Assembly (NCBI GenBank): GCA_014763835.1
Contig: JACXUQ010000073.1
Coordinates: 1 to 6,644 of the forward strand
Reading direction: 5' to 3'
Length of the DNA: 6,644 nucleotides
DNA from: Thiotrichales bacterium
GTDB taxonomy: Bacteria; Pseudomonadota; Gammaproteobacteria; Thiomicrospirales; Thiomicrospiraceae
Notes under the pieces: model-generated
Database searches by the model: none
The model's input: only the letters and a program-made list of their open reading frames with translations
Told to the model about the DNA's origin: nothing
Shown: in pieces, positions 5,992-6,644 of the stretch
How the letters are laid out: each line of letters opens with the position of its first letter
Position numbering within the stretch: position 1 is the stretch's first letter
Made by a program: the position numbers and the translations under genes

Positions 5992-6644
5992 ATGACCACT
6001 GCAAAACACACCCTGCTCTCAGTCTATTTACCGCCTGATTTAAGCCGCTATGAGGTCATGAACAAACTCGGACTGCAACTCAGCAAAGGCATCGAAGCCT
6101 GCTTCTATGCCGAGCTCGACGACGGCCGTCTGCTGTTTTTTACCGAATTCGACGTGATCACCTTTGTCGACTGGTCGCGAGAACAGATTGTGCAGGCCTT
6201 ATTGCAGCTCGGTCTCTACCAGGCAGAACAATTTGAAAGCCACTACCTGCATCAGGATTACCAGCTGCATATCAATCCTAAAATGTCGCAGCCTTTCGAC
6301 GTCAACAACGACCGCATCGAACTGCCCGAATTGAGCCTGTGGCCGGTGATGATCGTGGCGCTGGTGATTGCGCAAAGCGTCGGACTGGAAAAATTCGAAC
6401 ATCAGGTCGAGCGCCATTTCAGCAAAGGCCGCCACATGATGGAAACCACCACCGCGGGTTTGGGATGGAGAAGACGCCGGCAGTTTGCCGACTACGCCCA
6501 GCAGATCAGCCTGCTGCGCCACGACATACTACTGGACCTGCAGTTGCTCGACAAGCCCAATATCCTCTGGGACAACGAAACCTACGAACAGCTCTATATC
6601 CGCCTGGCGGAGCAGCTCGAACTGCAGGAACGATTTGAAATCAT
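5992..6644 (+). CDS. RMD1/YagE (DUF155) family protein, 3' partial
   Basis: The gene is open from ATG 5992 to the window edge, 217 complete codons. GGAG at 5980-5983 sits eight bases before the ATG; an ATG at 5985 is in another frame and soon stops. Family signatures are LFFTEFDVITFVDW (48-61, the GvvVFW-like strand), the central IVALVIAQSVGLEKFE (121-136, matching the ShaLAQSvkLxxfE motif) and LLDLQLLDKPNILWDNETYE followed by QLYIRL (180-205, the LLDtPdxfW element). What should follow is the ER-x-LN helix and a C-terminal membrane segment, beyond the window. Eukaryotic relatives are yeast RMD1 and human RMND1, the latter linked to mitochondrial translation. The bacterial role is unknown, and I see no catalytic motif. 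It is transcribed divergently from the chemoreceptor. Confidence 0.87.
   Translation, partial: MTTAKHTLLSVYLPPDLSRYEVMNKLGLQLSKGIEACFYAELDDGRLLFFTEFDVITFVDWSREQIVQALLQLGLYQAEQFESHYLHQDYQLHINPKMSQPFDVNNDRIELPELSLWPVMIVALVIAQSVGLEKFEHQVERHFSKGRHMMETTTAGLGWRRRRQFADYAQQISLLRHDILLDLQLLDKPNILWDNETYEQLYIRLAEQLELQERFEI

Overview
The window looks like ordinary chromosomal DNA from a Gammaproteobacterium of moderately high GC. Supporting this are the close match of the proteins to gammaproteobacterial families, compact gene packing, GGAG-type ribosome binding sites and a TGnTAAAAT-type extended -10. I cannot place the genus. There are no insertion sequences, phage genes, tRNA/rRNA genes or CRISPR repeats, and no gap without a gene reaches 300 bases.

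Layout. On the + strand, positions 1-531 hold the 3' part of an RluA-family RNA pseudouridine synthase; the upstream half lies outside the window. It overlaps by 29 bases a small HIRAN-domain protein (503-916). After a 41-base gap with a probable promoter comes a DnaQ-like DEDDh 3'-5' exonuclease (958-1836). On the - strand, convergent with these, are a periplasmic gamma-glutamyltranspeptidase (1887-3590, start re-assigned from a TTG to an internal ATG) and a membrane chemoreceptor (3698-5803). Each has its own terminator-like hairpin, so they are probably separate transcripts. Divergent from the chemoreceptor, with a good TATAAT promoter, is the 5' part of an RMD1/YagE (DUF155) family gene that runs off the right edge (5992-6644).

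How the genes relate. The pseudouridine synthase and HIRAN genes are probably co-transcribed and translationally coupled. HIRAN domains in eukaryotic HLTF bind 3' DNA ends, so a stand-alone HIRAN protein next to a 3'-5' exonuclease is a plausible functional pair, but this is inference. The transpeptidase (extracytoplasmic glutathione cleavage), the chemoreceptor and the DUF155 protein look like independent units.

I did not find a clear new multi-gene system. The most interesting points are the chemoreceptor's run of five HAMP-like units at a nearly constant 42-45 residue spacing, the HIRAN/exonuclease neighbourhood, a tandem 11-bp repeat directly upstream of the transpeptidase gene, and the uncharacterised DUF155 gene with its own promoter.
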